Shown here one piece after another: positions 48,198 to 61,114 of a stretch of DNA of 64,000 bases. The first letter of the stretch is position 1. Each line of letters starts with the position of its first letter. The notes below the pieces were generated by a model. The model was given only the letters and a program-made list of their open reading frames with translations, was not told the DNA's origin and searched no databases. Origin of the DNA: Pezizomycotina sp. ARF18 (taxonomy: Eukaryota > Ascomycota); assembly GCA_002224055.1 (NCBI GenBank), contig AZLU01000008.1, positions 62,001 to 126,000 on the forward strand, read 5' to 3'. A program made the translations under genes and the position numbers.

Positions 48198-49591
48198 TCA
48201 GCTCTGAAAAGGTAGCTTAGCACCATATTGCCCACAGCCAACTAAGCGGTCGTCACCAACATGGAAATCATCCTGAAACTCAGTCGTGTGACCCTGACCA
48301 TTCGCCCACTCAAACACTTCAACGTCCATCTCCTTGCATAGATACCGAGATACGTTGTCCATATCGTAGCACTTCAGATCCCACCTGTCGGTGACGTTCC
48401 GACCGTGGTATGCGCGGTACATCAGCGGGACGTTCTCGCCAAAGAGCTTGCGGACGGAGCGGATCAGTTTGCGTAGGCGGGAGGAGTAGAAGTGTACTTC
48501 GGACCAGGAGAGCGAGCGGCCGACTTCACGGTTATTGCCGTTGTGCGCGGTTGGTGCGGCTTGCGCTCCGACGGTGAAGCCGATAGCGTCCCATAGGACG
48601 GACTGGAACAGAACTAGAGATGGCGATGGAACGGAAACACCGTCGTCTTCGTCGTCGTCAGGGAAAGATGTGTTATTTGGATAGGCTGTGTTATAATGAG
48701 CGGTCACCCTTGGGAGCGTAGGGCGGAATATGTTCTCGATGCGCTTCTCGAAATCGATATCGGAAGGTGGGTGTAATACCATGGCGCTGGGCGGGCGGTA
48801 CACATGCTTGATATATGCCCTATAAAGAAGATATTGCTATCAGCTTCTGCTTTGAAACGTGAGAAAGCCGCCGCCCAGGAATAACGCACAGTGAAAGATA
48901 GTAAAGTTCAGCTCCGGAACATTACACGATGCAGTCGTATGCTGGCTCGGCATATCTAGTGGGTGTCCCACTGCTTTGCAAAAATACTGCGTCATAAACC
49001 TGTCTACGCTGTCGCTCAATAGCAATACCCTCTTTCCTCTCATCCACGATACTTTCGAGTCATCCTCCGCAGCCGTTCCTATGGATTGCTTCCATCGTCT
49101 GATTTCCGTGATCCAATTCGTTGGAGAAAGCTGGCGTAATTCTTCGGGCGGCGGAACCCGTCAAAAGATGGCCCAAGGTCAGCCCTTGCTGGTGGATGTT
49201 GTGCCGTCTCCGGAGAGGGCATGGAATAGAGATCGACAGCGGCGTAGTTTATCCATGCGAGGTTGGCATTATCCTCCGGATATGGAGAATAGAGGTAACC
49301 TGGCGAGCGATACGGGTCCTCGCAGTCCTCCGGCGGTTGCAGCCGCGGTAGGTATGAGTTCGAAAATTCCAAATAGAATTCTTTGTATCTGAACATATTA
49401 CGAATTTTGTGTGAATAAACCAGCACAAGGGAAATAATTTAGTGGAAAACCGAAAAGGAAGAGTGACTTACTGTTTTATATTCTTCGACACTGATGATTG
49501 CGTCCTTTCGAGATGGTGAAGGTTATAAGAATACTATCGCAACGGATAGTACTACAACACTCTTTGAATATCTTGTAGACTGGACAATCAT
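48198..49591 (-). CDS. SGNH/PC-esterase-like membrane-anchored protein
   Basis: Putative extracellular esterase or acyl-modifying protein; substrate unknown. Exon 1 (ATG at 49591) encodes STRYSKSVVVLSVAIVFL, a signal anchor, ending at a GTAAGT-like donor near 49470. Exon 2 gives YKEFYLEFSNSYLPRLQPPE and SPYPEDNANLAWINYAAVDL. Then MRGKRVLLLSDSVDRFMTQY carries the SGNH block I (S-D-S with candidate nucleophile Ser), followed by VPELNFTIFHCALF. After an intron near 48840-48820: AYIKHVYRPPSAMVLHPPSD, LVLFQSVLWDAIGF, WSEVHFYSSRLRKLI and, near the end, FQDDFHVGDD, where D-x-x-H fits the catalytic Asp/His. About 400 residues, usual for this fungal group. Two or three frame steps. Confidence 0.6.
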
Positions 49592-51320
49592 CGTAAACAC
49601 ACACTGTTGAATGCCTGTTGGATTGAGAACGCGAGATGATTGACACAAGCCGAGAACTCCAGATTCATTTCATTCGAACTCGGAAAGAACCCAGAAGCAT
49701 CTTTTCGAGGATTGGGCTTGACTATAAAGGTCAGGATGGCCTGTTATGGTCAATCATAAGGGTTGTTTGGCTTGAAGGGAGGTCAATACTCTCGTTGTGA
49801 CATGTTTCCAACTGCAAGGAAGATATTGTAATCCTTGTATCCCTTGCATGTCACAGGACATTCCTCGACAAACCACGTCGGCCTGCATTTTATTTTTGCT
49901 GGTTCTTGAATTATTCTTCGACTGCGATCGCAAATATCTTTTCCGCGCGAGGCGGAAGAAGGATATTCGTGAATCTATGGAATTTTCCTCTGGCATTTCT
50001 AGTCCATGATAGGCGATTCCGGCGAAATCAAGGGCTCAAACGTTTCTCGCGGGATATCTAGTATCGGTTGTCTCGATAGAGCCTCATAGCAAAGAAATAC
50101 ATAACAGATGCTGAAGGATTTATAAAACGAGACCATCAAAGGCTCATAAGAATTAGATTTATTTCTGAATTGTACGTAGATATTCAATAGCGGCGGATAG
50201 GCGAAGGAGTCCTGTAACACAAGCGAGATCATATGGTCAAGACTTTACCGTAAATGCAATCGCGTGTTAGGCGACCAGCTAATGCCCCGAGTATGAAAGG
50301 CTTCAACGCAACACGGCTCGCGGAAGCACAAAATTTTAACACCCCTGATGGCCTTGTCGCTATCCCAAGACTTGGCCCGAAGAGGCGATGCAGTCATATT
50401 GTCGGTGCGGCTTATTGAAGACTTCATGGGAGATCTCAAGACAAGCGAGAAAAAGGGAAAAGAATGCCCTATTTCGATCTGCAGGTATACTCGATTACCT
50501 CAATAATCTGCCTTTCCTTAAGCACCAGGGTTTAGTATCTGGGTGCTAAGGCGAATCGGTCTTGGCTCTTCCGAGCTTGCGAGCTGGAAGGAAGTAGTAT
50601 ATACCCTTCGATATCGCAGTGGTTGCATGTTAATCCTCTGTATCCGATACATCTTCTTGGATTAAATCCAGGTGACGGAAACGTACCAAGCAGAAAGGCG
50701 CAGACAATCTTTCGCTCTGGGAGGCTTCCTATTGGCCACAGTCGGGAGAACTTTCGAACGTCGCTCTCAAATTTAGCGAGAAATCCTCGCGAAAATATGT
50801 TCGATTCGGACAAACTCTTTTGTTTCTCTCTTAGCCTACTTAGTATCTTCACGAAAAAGAAGGGAAGCTTTGAAGGCAATCCTTCCGCTTTAGCGATTGA
50901 CAGCCGGGCTTTTGCTCAACCACGTTTACGTCAAGGATGACGAACGACTGATAAGGCGTGCCGTTGGGATGCAATCTGTGGATCCTGCATGGCCGTTTTT
51001 CGTTGGCAAAAAGAAAAAGGGCTGGCGGTGCGGTGGCTTGAGGCGGTTAATTGAGCTATATAACCATCATGAAGTTCCCGCTCCTTCGGTCGTGCCAGAT
51101 CACGGCTTTCAGTCCTTAAGATACACAACAACATTCACAAGTGGAAGCATCATAAGATATCTCAGTTTCCTAGATTAAAAGGCTTTGCTCCCTCTCTCAA
51201 ACCGATAACATTCTTCTGCGGACGAAATAAAGACTTAACCGTCAAGTCATCAACTTGTCGAGCGAAGAAAAATATTTTGGGAACAATGACCTACCACCAT
51301 TCCGACCTCCGAAAGTCAGC
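49592..51320. other. Intergenic region
   Basis: Divergent spacer between the SGNH-like gene (-) and the RTA1-like gene (+). ORFs at 50532-50940 overlap on both strands and have no motif. No feature supported. Confidence 0.5.
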
Positions 51321-52159
51321 ATGGCCTATAACCCGTGGGTACCGCCAACGCGGCCATGCTAGCCTTCATGGCGCTTTCTTTCATCATCCAAATCGTCCAG
51401 TTCGCCCACTACCGCCGCGCAGCTTGGGGATTCTCCTCCTTCGTCATCTGCGGATTGTTCTCGAGATCCTCGGCTACATCGGTCGCATCTGGGCACACAA
51501 CAACGTCATCCCCATGGATCCGTTCATGCTGCAGATCGTTACCGTCACCATGGCCCCCGTCTTCTCTCTGCAGCTATATACTTAACCATCGGCCGCATCA
51601 TCCGTGTCTCGTCCATCGGGCTCTCGTGGCTCCCGCCGGTCGCATATACGTATGTCTTCTTCACCGCCGATATCATCTCGATCTCCTTACAAGGTGCTGG
51701 CGGCGCGCTGACCAGTATCGGCTCTAAGGTTAAGGATGATCCAAAAATGACGGAAATGACCAATGGTATCTACATCACCCGTGCCGGTCTTGTCTTCCAG
51801 GTATTCAGCCTCCTGGTCTTTATGGGCTCGCGGTCTGGTATTACGTGCGGTGCTGGAGGCACAGGGAGCTCATGGACGCCAAGTATGCTAGTTTGAGGGC
51901 CAGCCTGAGGTTCAGGGTTATGCTGTGGCACTGGTGGTCGCTACCTTGACCATTTTCACGAGATGTGTTTATAGGGTGTACGAACTTTCCGGCAAGTGGG
52001 GTTCCCGGCGATGAGCGACCAGACCGCATTCTTGATTCTGGAAGGGGTCATGATTGTTATCGCCGTCTTTGCTCTCAATGTTGGTCACCCAGGTATGGAT
52101 TCAAGGGTACCGAAGAAATCCTGACGGAAGATGAAGGCGAAGGAGAGCTTAAAGTATAA
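51321..52159 (+). CDS. RTA1-like 7TM lipid-exporter family protein
   Basis: Integral membrane protein of the fungal RTA1/RSB1 family, linked to lipid translocation and resistance to toxic lipids or drugs; specific role here unknown. It starts MAYNPWVP at 51321 and is about 280 residues with no intron seen. Segments: ANAAMLAFMALSFIIQIVQF (TM), SFVICGLFLEILGYIGRIWA (TM and the ExxGYxxR motif of the family), PFMLQIVTVTMAPVFFSAAI with YLTIGRII, PPVAYTYVFFTADIISISLQ, then GAGGALTS. Next come RAGLVFQVFSLLVFMG, VVATLTIFTRCVYRVYELS and LEGVMIVIAVFALNVGHPG. The C-terminus is acidic (TEEILTEDEGEGELKV). About five one-base breaks, including short C/G runs near 51352 and 51570. All seven hydrophobic segments survive. 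Confidence 0.82.
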
Positions 52160-55100
52160 GCAGGTCTAGAGTTTTCTAATAAAAGACAACGGAAAATAAA
52201 GGGAGGTTTAAGATGGATTTTACAGGAAATGACATATTAGAACCCATTATTATTGGAAGTTCGGCGTTTTGCGATTCGATTTTGCTTGTATTTAAGAAAA
52301 TGTGCGTTGTTTTCACACCTACCAGTAGAGCTAGAGTATATTTAAACAAACAAAGGAATAATTCGGGACAATATTCCAGACGACAACAATTGTGAAGTTC
52401 ATGCTGAGAAACGCAGTACTTCGCAGTACTTGGATTTTCATGAATACATACGTATACTAATTGTAGGTAGCCATTTTGAAGGCAAGATTAAACTTAAAAT
52501 AGGATAGGATATCAAACTTATAAAAAACTAGAAACTGTCGTCTCGTATCCAGCCAATTTGCTAGCAAATATGGGGAGATTTCCATCCGAAATATACGCTT
52601 GGCGTCTTCTTGTTGTACTGAAATCAGCGGTGTTAGATGAGCCCTCTTAACAGTGAATCATGAAGCGATATCGCTCATCGCCTACCTAGCTGCAATCGAG
52701 TATTATTCTGATTATGAGCGATCGTTCCAATATTCCCTCGGAGCTCCTGGTTATGGTTTCTGGTGAACTATTGATCCAAAGGCTCCAGATTTCGGCAATG
52801 AGATTTGGCAGGGATCCGGGCAGTTCGGAACAGGCAAGCTCCAGCAGGTTTGAGGTTATAAACAGGCTACAGGCCTCCGTCTGTATGGGCTGGAATGAGC
52901 TTTAAAATGAGCGGCTGTAAATGGACAATGCGCGATATTTACCTATAAATGGATATGAAAGCTTTTGCAACTATTGAAAAGAGGCGAATCCTCTAGCAAA
53001 CATTATACATATCTTTCTTCCACGATCAAGCGGTTGATTGGTAGTGAATACTCCAAAACAATGCTTGGGGCCATGGCTTGATATTCATGCTGAGCTCTCC
53101 TGCTTGAGAATAAGGCGTCAATTCAGGCAGCTATCAGTGGGCTTTACCGAGTGAATCCTCAGAACGGCATTTCCCGTGCAGGATTGTCTTACCTCACGAT
53201 ATCGGCGTGAGCTTTTCCGGATTCGGAACAAGGGCGAATTGGATAATAAATTGAAAAGAAGATTAAAGTTCTTGCCTTTGAATCTTCACGAAGATACGAG
53301 CTATTTCTTTACGAATAGGACGATCATGAGTTGTCGCGCGCGATGTGACACAGGGTTCTAGTCAGATCTATTTCAAGATTCATCACGTAATCGATTAATC
53401 TTCAACTGGCTAGAACCATAATTTTTAGGCGAGACACCCACTTCACAACGGTCGCGTGGCTTCCAAATTTGAGTTACGTGGGGAAAATATTGAGGTTGAT
53501 CGCCAACTCAGAAGGATGTGAGATATTGAATCCTCCGGTCAAAAGCTGGTCGATCGAATTGTCTCTGTTGTCTAGATCCCGCACGAATTATTTCCAATTG
53601 ACTCGAGGTTCAAGACTCCACGCTTAACAGAAATCCTAGGCCTCTCCAATAAATCAAGACGCTCCGCGGAAAGCCTATTACCCCGTGGATAATGCCGCAA
53701 GCAAGCGGCGAGCTCGGGGACACTTTCCCGGAGCCTTTATCGCAGGATGTGCTGCATGGTATGCGAATTGCCACGCTCTTCGTATTACAAAATTTCAATT
53801 TTTAGCCAATGAGCAAGCGAATCTCCGTCGCGGATTCCAAAGAAGTGGTTTTGGTCTAGCGAATTTTACGCGTTGAATCCTCTTTTCTTTTAAAGGCCTC
53901 TTGAAAATGTTGGTGCTCTACTAGGCTCGACGCACAGATCAGCAGCGCTGAAGCGAATCGAACGCAGCTATACACACATAATCAAAAATCTCGGGGCGGC
54001 GTGCGCTTTCATAGCGTGATTCAAACGTGACTAGTTGGACCTATTCTCCAAATAGGATTAACTCCCGAAGATCCAGATCGGACTCATTTACGATAGCAGG
54101 ACCTTGGTTGAATAGGGTTTATTTTTACGGAGAAATAGGAAACTAAAACTCCGGTCCGAATTGGTTATGGACTTTAACCTCGCGCTACCAGACACTTCCT
54201 GCAACCGTATTAGCTTCTGATAGCTTGCCGCAAAGCGTTTGACACTCAACTACGTCTCCCAGTACAGCATGTCCATAGTAGGTTTTTGGCCGCGACAGGG
54301 TTTTCAAAACAGCATTTGGCACATGTTTCTCAGGCCCCGAGCATGGCATCCTTTTCTCCGAATTTGCAATGCTCATCGCTCAGGCTAAGCGTCCATAATC
54401 CCTTACTGGCGATAATACAAGACTCGTCTCGAGGCCAACAGCATGAAGACCTATTGTCACAGGACCCTCCTTCTAAGGCGGGGTAAAGCCCTGAAAAATC
54501 GCAACAACAATGCGCATCGGTCATCTTCTAACTATCTGAACAAGTCGTCTCGGTCGACAGACAAGATAGCATCATACGATTGAGTTGATCAAATGCTTGT
54601 CGAACATCGCGGACGGCGCTTCTACTCTAGGTTCGATTGGTTCCGCCTGATGCACAGAGGTCTCGCTTTCACGGTTCTCTCCGTTGTTGAGCGTTGGACA
54701 AGTTGGTGTTGATATTGGATCGAAGTGCGGGAGAATATGGAAAAGTCACCGCAATGCAAGAAAACGCGGAAGGAGTTCCTTGAATCCTCCAGTTGATACA
54801 TGGGCAGAGATTAGCGAATCAGCTTCTAGAATAGCTCTGCGACGTCTAGCGAAAATATTTTCCTTTAACAGGCATGGAGTTGCTTTTGGAGCTTGCGGAA
54901 AAAAGCATCCATGTACGATGTGGATCTTGTGCGGCACACATACTCGAGTTATACGGTTGGGGGTCACAGGTATATTAAAAAAGAAAGACGTAAAGAGAGC
55001 ATCAAAAGAGGCAGTCACGCAGGCTAAGCGGTTAACAGCTCGAAATATACATTTCGGGACGAGACCCTCCCTGCAAGACGAATAATCGTGCAGATGAGAA

Positions 55101-55384
55101 TACATCACGTGTTTTTGATTCCTCTAATTCTAGAGGGTCTTTTGGTGGTGGGATTGGACCCTAGGAAACTGGAAGTGCGATTTCACAGGGATACTGCCTG
55201 TGGCAAGCAAGAACATCGATACTGATTTGATTAAGCTCATAATAGTATAACTACTTATTGATTAGCTCTGGCATTTCTAAACGTCTGCACAAACGGCAAG
55301 ATACTTCATGTTGACAAACTTACTGTCTTCCTTCTACACGCCACGCTGCCAAAGATCTTAAATTTTTGTGAACGAAACCTCATC
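52160..55384. other. Intergenic region, possible relics
   Basis: About 3.2 kb. A plus ORF at 52714-52905 starts with IPSELLVMVSGELLI, which faintly recalls an F-box, and 53176-53361 is basic and leucine-rich; together they may be a decayed F-box gene, not firm enough to call. The ORFs at 54684-55108 overlap on opposite strands and have no motif. Confidence 0.45.
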
Positions 55385-57030
55385 ATGTCTATCTCAGCTC
55401 AGCCTGTACCAGAGATTGACCTAGCAGCTGAATCTGGGTAATGGTGCACTATCCGCGCCAGCCTGGTTCTTCGATGTGGTATATTATGAGCTAATATGGC
55501 GTATATTCCTTAGTCTGACCACGACTCATCATATTCCACGATGTAAGTTTGGAGTTGCGCCTTTTAACCGGTTCGTTACGACGGTGACATAACAATACGA
55601 GCTTTGTTTCAATCCCTTCGTTCCAGTGATTCGAGCACGGAGTCCCTTTCAGAGTCAATCAAAGACCACGTCTACGAGAATGTCGGAGGTACCACAGCTT
55701 TAAGCAAGGAAGTAAGCGGACCCTTACAAAATATTTGTTTTCTTCCGGATTCTCAACATTTACCCCTATTCTTGAGATACCTCTTTTGCCCCTTTTCAAC
55801 TTTAACCAAAAGTTCGTGAATTTTCATCTGAGCTGATCGTCTATAGGATATAATTACCCTAATGATGATGTACGAATTTCTTAATCTATTCACTTTAGAT
55901 CGTATTTCCGTCCCTTTTTACTCAAGTTCTGATGCGGTCACGGACATAGCGAGAAACGAGAGACTTAACATTCTCCACCATGTTATCAGACTCGCTACGG
56001 GTGGAAAGCTTTACCTTGCACCTTTAGAGAAACCGGTTCATAATGTTCTGGATGTTGGCTGCGGTTCAGTACCTTTGTATTTGGTGAATGAAATCAAGTT
56101 TATCTGATGTTGATGGTTTTGCTTGAACTAGGAACCTGGGCTCTCGATCTAAGTAGGTCTAACCATTCACTAGGTTATTCTCTTTTGGCTAATAATGATT
56201 TTGTTTGGAAGGCGAACTACATCCTGAGTCTAGAGTAAGTGCTACTTGATCAATTCCTGAGCGATTGAATTAGAAACATCAACTTACCGATCAGAAAGAT
56301 CCTCGGAATAGATCTTAGCCCGACGCAACCAACCTGGTATGACAATCTAGGAAAAATTTTCCTGGCATTTTCCTTACGCTAACTATTCGGAACTCGTTAT
56401 TGACAGGGTGACTCCTAATGTCGAGTTCCAGATCGATGATGCGAAGATACATGGAATTTTAAGGAGAGATTCGATTACATTCACATCGCCAATATGATCG
56501 GAAGTATTAGAGACTGGCCGAGGCTTTTGCAGCAAGCATCAAGTGAGCCTTTCGATTCTCTATTTCCATCCTTATGAGAGAAATCCGGAGCACTGATATC
56601 ATTTTTCAACCTTAAAAAGGTTCTTGAAGCCAGGTGGCTGGCTTGAAGTCAACGAAGGCTCATTTAAGATGCAATCCCCCGACGGCTCCTGTCCTCCCAC
56701 CTCCGCAATAATGAAATGGTGCGACGATATTCTCGAGGCTTCCGAAAGAGCCGGCGCTACAATGAATCCGGACTGGTCGTGGGACGACAAACTGAGGGAA
56801 GCGGGGTTTGAAAACGTGGAGCTGACGAAGGTCGTGCTACCGATCGGTCCATGGCGAAGAACAAGGAACTGAAAGAGATTGGCAAATTCCAAAGAATTAA
56901 CTTTCTAGAGGCTGTGGAAGCGATCTCGCTGGGGTTGATGACGAAAATTCTGGGGAAGGAGATGAACGAGGTGCAGAAGGTCATGGCTGCAGTCACAACG
57001 GATATGAAGAATTCAAAGTATCATGTTTGA
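55385..57030 (+). CDS. LaeA-like SAM-dependent methyltransferase
   Basis: Class I methyltransferase of the fungal LaeA/TAM-domain group; substrate unknown. ATG at 55385 (MSISAQPVPEIDLAAESG), then an intron. Exon with SDSSTESLSESIKDHVYENV near 55610, then YNYPNDD, RLNILHHVIRLATGGKLYLA, and motif I VLDVGCG followed across an intron by GTWALDL (56050-56155). Next ILGIDLSPTQPTW, intron, VTPNVEFQIDDA, FDYIHIANMIGSIRDWPRLL, and FLKPGGWLEVNEGSFKMQSP with a typical LKPGGWLE. C-terminal pieces are EASERAGATMNPDWSWDD, LREAGFENVELTKVVLPIG and EIGKFQRINFLEAVEAISLG, ending SKYHV. Four or five short introns. Breaks include GG to G before the DTWNFKERF stretch and AAA to AA after GPW. No polyketide or peptide synthetase gene lies nearby. 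Confidence 0.85.
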
Positions 57031-57761
57031 ACCCATTGTAAGTGCCGCTTCCTTAGATCGGTCCCGCTTTGTGCCGTAACCTAAATCATGACAATGTTTA
57101 ACACTTCGCTTCTCTTTCCGCAATTTTAGCTATATAACGTACGGCCAGAAGCGTTGAGTACATGAGTGCTATTACGGTCTCTGATTGATTCATACCGAGT
57201 TACAACTGCAATTGCCTCATTTGCCGTCATTGTTTTCTCCGCTTTCTGACGTAGCTCCTCATTTACTTCCTGTTTCAACTACTTCCTGCCAATTGTTTTG
57301 CATTAGCATCCCACAATTTCTGCCTCTCCACCCGGCAATTATTCCTTAAAAGCTATTCGATAAAAGCACAGATTTATGAGTTAATAGCCTAAGATATTTC
57401 CAGTCATTTGCATTAGACATTTTGTCGTACACAAATAAATTGAGCTGATTTACAGGATTGCTAGACTTTCCAATCTCTTTGGACTTTTCAAGCCATCTAT
57501 AGTCGGATGGATTGGGATAGTGTAAATGCAGAATTGGGAGAATAATTCTCTCAGACACCTGAGGATTTCTTGAACTTTCCAATGGCCTTCTTCATAGGAA
57601 GGGTGTGCTGGGGTAGGTCGCGATGCAGAGATATACTCTAGAATAATTAGCTCATCAAGAAGTTCTCCGCTTATAAATTTCGTCCCTGATCCACCTGGTA
57701 TATCGGAGCCCTAATAATTCACGTTTCCTCTAGTATGATAAAATAAACACTTAAATCGAAT
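57031..57761. other. Intergenic region
   Basis: Spacer between the methyltransferase and the disordered hypothetical gene. A 78-codon minus ORF (57346-57582) is unsupported. Confidence 0.5.
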
Positions 57762-58481
57762 TTGAACTTTTATGCGACACTCATTGATGCTCGCTGCAGC
57801 GTCGTGCTTCATTGCATTGTCGTCCGCTGTTCCGTACCACCAAAGGATGGTAACTTTCTGGCCTGGTTCGCGGACAAATTTTCTTGCTACACGAACAAGA
57901 CTCCGTCAACCGCTCCAGAACTAATCGTTCCCGACCGTAAGCGTCCCATCCGCAGCGCCGACGTAGCCGGCAGCAGCTCCGCCGCTGCGGACGACGACGA
58001 CGATGGCGATGTATACATAATGAACTTGGATGTACATCCACAATCGACACCTAACCTCCCGATACGATCACCCCGCATTTCCTCCCTTCTACTCAGCGCT
58101 TGCATACGTTCGGGGATAACACTGAACCGCGTACGATGCCGGACCCGAAAAAACTAGCTCAGCGCGCAAGAGCACTATCGGAACAACATAAGTTATCAGC
58201 CCAGAGGAATTTCAGCTGGGTGATATATCGGAGACAGCCAGGGACCTGGAAGGTAATACGCACAGCAAGCGGCGACGCAGCGGGGTTCATTCCCTAACTC
58301 TGAGTCCAGGCTGTTGCCATCGTCACAGCCGGCTCACGGAGAGTCCGCACCGAGACGTGGTGGGAATGAGCACGGGCTATTGCAGAGGTTACCGAGTGTT
58401 GTCAGCGTTGGGCAGATCTCGGCGGAGGATTCCGGGAGTCCTCAGACTGCTACGATTCCGGGAATTGGTGGGCGCGCTTGA
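57762..58481 (+). CDS. Hypothetical low-complexity, probably disordered protein
   Basis: Not recognised. Three frames join into about 230 residues: an N-terminal part with a Ser/Ala then poly-Asp stretch (57960-58010), NLDVHPQSTPNLPIRSPRIS, a basic helical piece KKLAQRARALSEQHKLSAQR (about 58150), GDISETARDLEGNTHSKRRR, and a C-terminus HGLLQRLPSVVSVGQISAED ending ATIPGIGGRA at a TGA (58479-58481). G+C is clearly higher than in the flanks, which supports coding. Rich in Ser, Pro, Asp and Arg with no domain. The true start may lie inside the first ORF. Could be a regulatory or signalling protein; no function inferred. Confidence 0.42.
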
Positions 58482-61114
58482 AAAGCAAATAACGTCCGGG
58501 CTACGTTGAATGTATATATTAATATATTAATGTGTGATTGGACGAATAACGATCATATATATACGGGAATAACCTGATCAACGGAAGTATAAATCTAGTG
58601 CTTAAAATTCTCCATATTAATAAAGGATTTTTATATTCTCCAATCATATTCCTGATTTCAATACCACTGGTGATTGAACGCTGTGTAACCCTACTAGTAG
58701 TTGCGAAATACAATAATCGCGAAAGGAAGCAAATTCTACATATTTTTTTTTGGTCAAATAACCCTTGAAATGTTTAAGAAAAATATCAGAAAGGAAAATT
58801 AGGGAGACGTCCTCGAAATATTCGGTGGTCTAAACTTTTCTTTTTTTGAAGAGGGTCTAGATACATTGTCACGTTCGCCTCTTTGCTTTAAGTGCGCCAT
58901 TATGAGTCCGTGCTGCGGGAGCGAAGCTGCGTTTTCAGGAGCGCTTGAACGCCGATAATCAAATTGCAAAGCGAGGAAAGCATGGTATAGATTAGTTTTG
59001 CGTTTGAACCCAACTAAAAGATCAATTTCGCTCAGATGCCATTCATGAAATAAATAAGCGTCTCCCTTCATAGCGATTAATTCAGTCTCAAGAGCTATTA
59101 CCGGGATTATCCTCGCCTCCATATATCCCAGCTGAATTACCGTGAAAGCTAGCCAAAAGATATAATCTAAGTTCTATATGCGTATTACTGTAAGCTTTAT
59201 GAATTTCAAACTATCCACTTGAGACCGTAGTGACCGACCTTGGTTTGATATATTTGAGACGCAGAAAGGGAACTGTTCTGCTCGAGCTTTTCGGTTGACC
59301 CAAATTCCCAATATTGGTAATTAATCATGTCGCGAAAGGCTTCTCCGTTATTCTTCCTGCTTGGATATAGTTGAAACTTTCTAGCAGGTAAGTACTATGA
59401 GAATGGCCCGAGCTGAGTCTCGCATATTTGCATCCATGCAAGACATGATCAGGAGTTGATCAACTTTCATGTTTTCTAAACTGTGGTGTTGGACAATATG
59501 AGGGTCAACGCAGTATCTCCATTTCCTGGAAGGTCCGGGTTTTGGGCATTGGCAGCTTCCTCAGTCAGCTCTCTGGCGTGCTCGATGGAGCAATAATTGA
59601 CCCCTAAGAGCATGTTTAACAGCCGAGCTGAATCGGTAGTTAAGTTCTTGCACAGGGGCGAGATACCCATTCCAAGGAGGCAACGGAAGCGTCCGGGATC
59701 CGCAGCGACGGTATTTCTCATCAAGCTTTTGTACATTGTGAGTATTCCGCCCGAGGCTTCCGAATTCCGAGGAAGAAGAAAATACTTCCACCGGCGGAGC
59801 TGGCCGCTGGCACTAATAGCAGCAGTCTCGGTATATCGCTCTATCTTCGGACTTTTATATTGTATAAAGAAATTGGTTAGATATGTCCCCCATAATAATT
59901 TAAAGTTTAAATTTATTCCCTGAAAATATCGGTCGTAACGGCGCCCTCATAGTTTCTGCCAAAGCGGGATCAAAATGTTTCATAATTACAGCGAAACCAC
60001 TGTTACCGCTCCTAATTTAGAAATAAGTACAAGTGAGGTTTAGAAACTTATTCAAGCTACGAAGCCCGAAGGGACTTAAAAGGGAAAAAAGAAAGAAAAA
60101 AAAATACGTAGATATTGCTGGTCTAGGCCTTGTTGCCCTCGAAGAAAGCGAGCTCAGTATTCCAAATAATGCTATTTAGTCGCTGCGAAATTTGTAATCT
60201 CCTCACTAAGACTTGGGCTGCTATTTCATTAACATGTTGCAGCGAGGTCGTATTTTTTTTTTCCGTAAATTTGCTCTTAATGAGCGATATATTAATACTA
60301 CCTACTATTATTATACACTTCGAACTATAACGAGCGCATTTGAACACCCACTCTTTTTCGCCTGCGATTCTCTTGTAATACTGCTTGAAGTTGCCCCTGG
60401 ATGTATATCACGTTGAAGTGTTTGAGTATAAACAGGTTTGTCTCGAGGCTCATGTACAGACAACGAGATTCAACACATCCAAAAGAGGACAATCGACCCC
60501 CGAAATGGTTCGCCAGCCGGGATGATCCTTGAACCCCGCCCCCTTGCTCTTCTGTGCTTATCGTTCACTTAAAATGAGAAATAAATTTCAAGGACGCAGG
60601 ACAGCAATGTATACTCTTAAAACAAGCATGATAGAAGCTGGTTTACGTTCTCCATTAGTCGTCATAGAATGGCTTCTCGACTTAAGCCAGGGGCTATTTC
60701 AGATCAGTTGTTCTCAAGCTCTAGCGCCGTGTAAGGGAACCAACAAGGCAGCCACGTTGAAAGACGCAAAGTGCCCCCATCCTCGCTTTGCGGACCTTCG
60801 GCAGTGCGCTAGCTGTACCGAACTGCCTCCCGCTGGCATGCATTCGTGATTAAGTGCATTTCGTTTGGCTTACCACAGTGCCCAGTTACAAGGGTATTTG
60901 TCCGTTAAAATTTATTGGCGTTCGAGACCAGAGTACATTTGAGCGGATTATTTGCTGGCTATCGTTTCTTGGGTCGTGGTATAAAGAGTCTCGTCACCCC
61001 AGAACCACATTGCAAAACCTAGATTTTTCCGTTTACTTACTAGATGTTCTGGATTTCAACGCTCGACGGCCTTAGTTCCGAGACTGGAGCTCGAGCTTCT
61101 GCCGCACTGAGTCA
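58482..61114. other. Intergenic region
   Basis: About 2.6 kb. A minus-strand reading at 59476-59791 (EHARELTEEAANAQNPDLPG, GDTALTLIL) faintly resembles an ankyrin C-terminus. A 107-codon minus ORF (58799-59122) and a 106-codon plus ORF (60529-60849) have no motif. No firm gene. Confidence 0.45.

Noticed and set aside
52714-53361. Possible decayed F-box gene
   Set aside because: IPSELLVMV fits an F-box start only loosely, and the following conserved positions are missing.
54684-55108. Overlapping ORFs of 133 (+) and 120 (-) codons
   Set aside because: They are mirror frames of the same DNA, with no motif, no splice context and no homology that I recognise.
58799-59122. 107-codon minus-strand ORF with a protein-like composition
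   Set aside because: No domain, no neighbouring exon and no promoter signal; could be chance in an AT-rich spacer.
59476-59791. Ankyrin-like minus-strand reading
   Set aside because: Only one weak repeat-like stretch (GDTALTLIL) in a short frame; not enough to call a gene or relic.
60529-60849. 106-codon plus-strand ORF
   Set aside because: No recognisable features; Cys-containing tail not in a known pattern.
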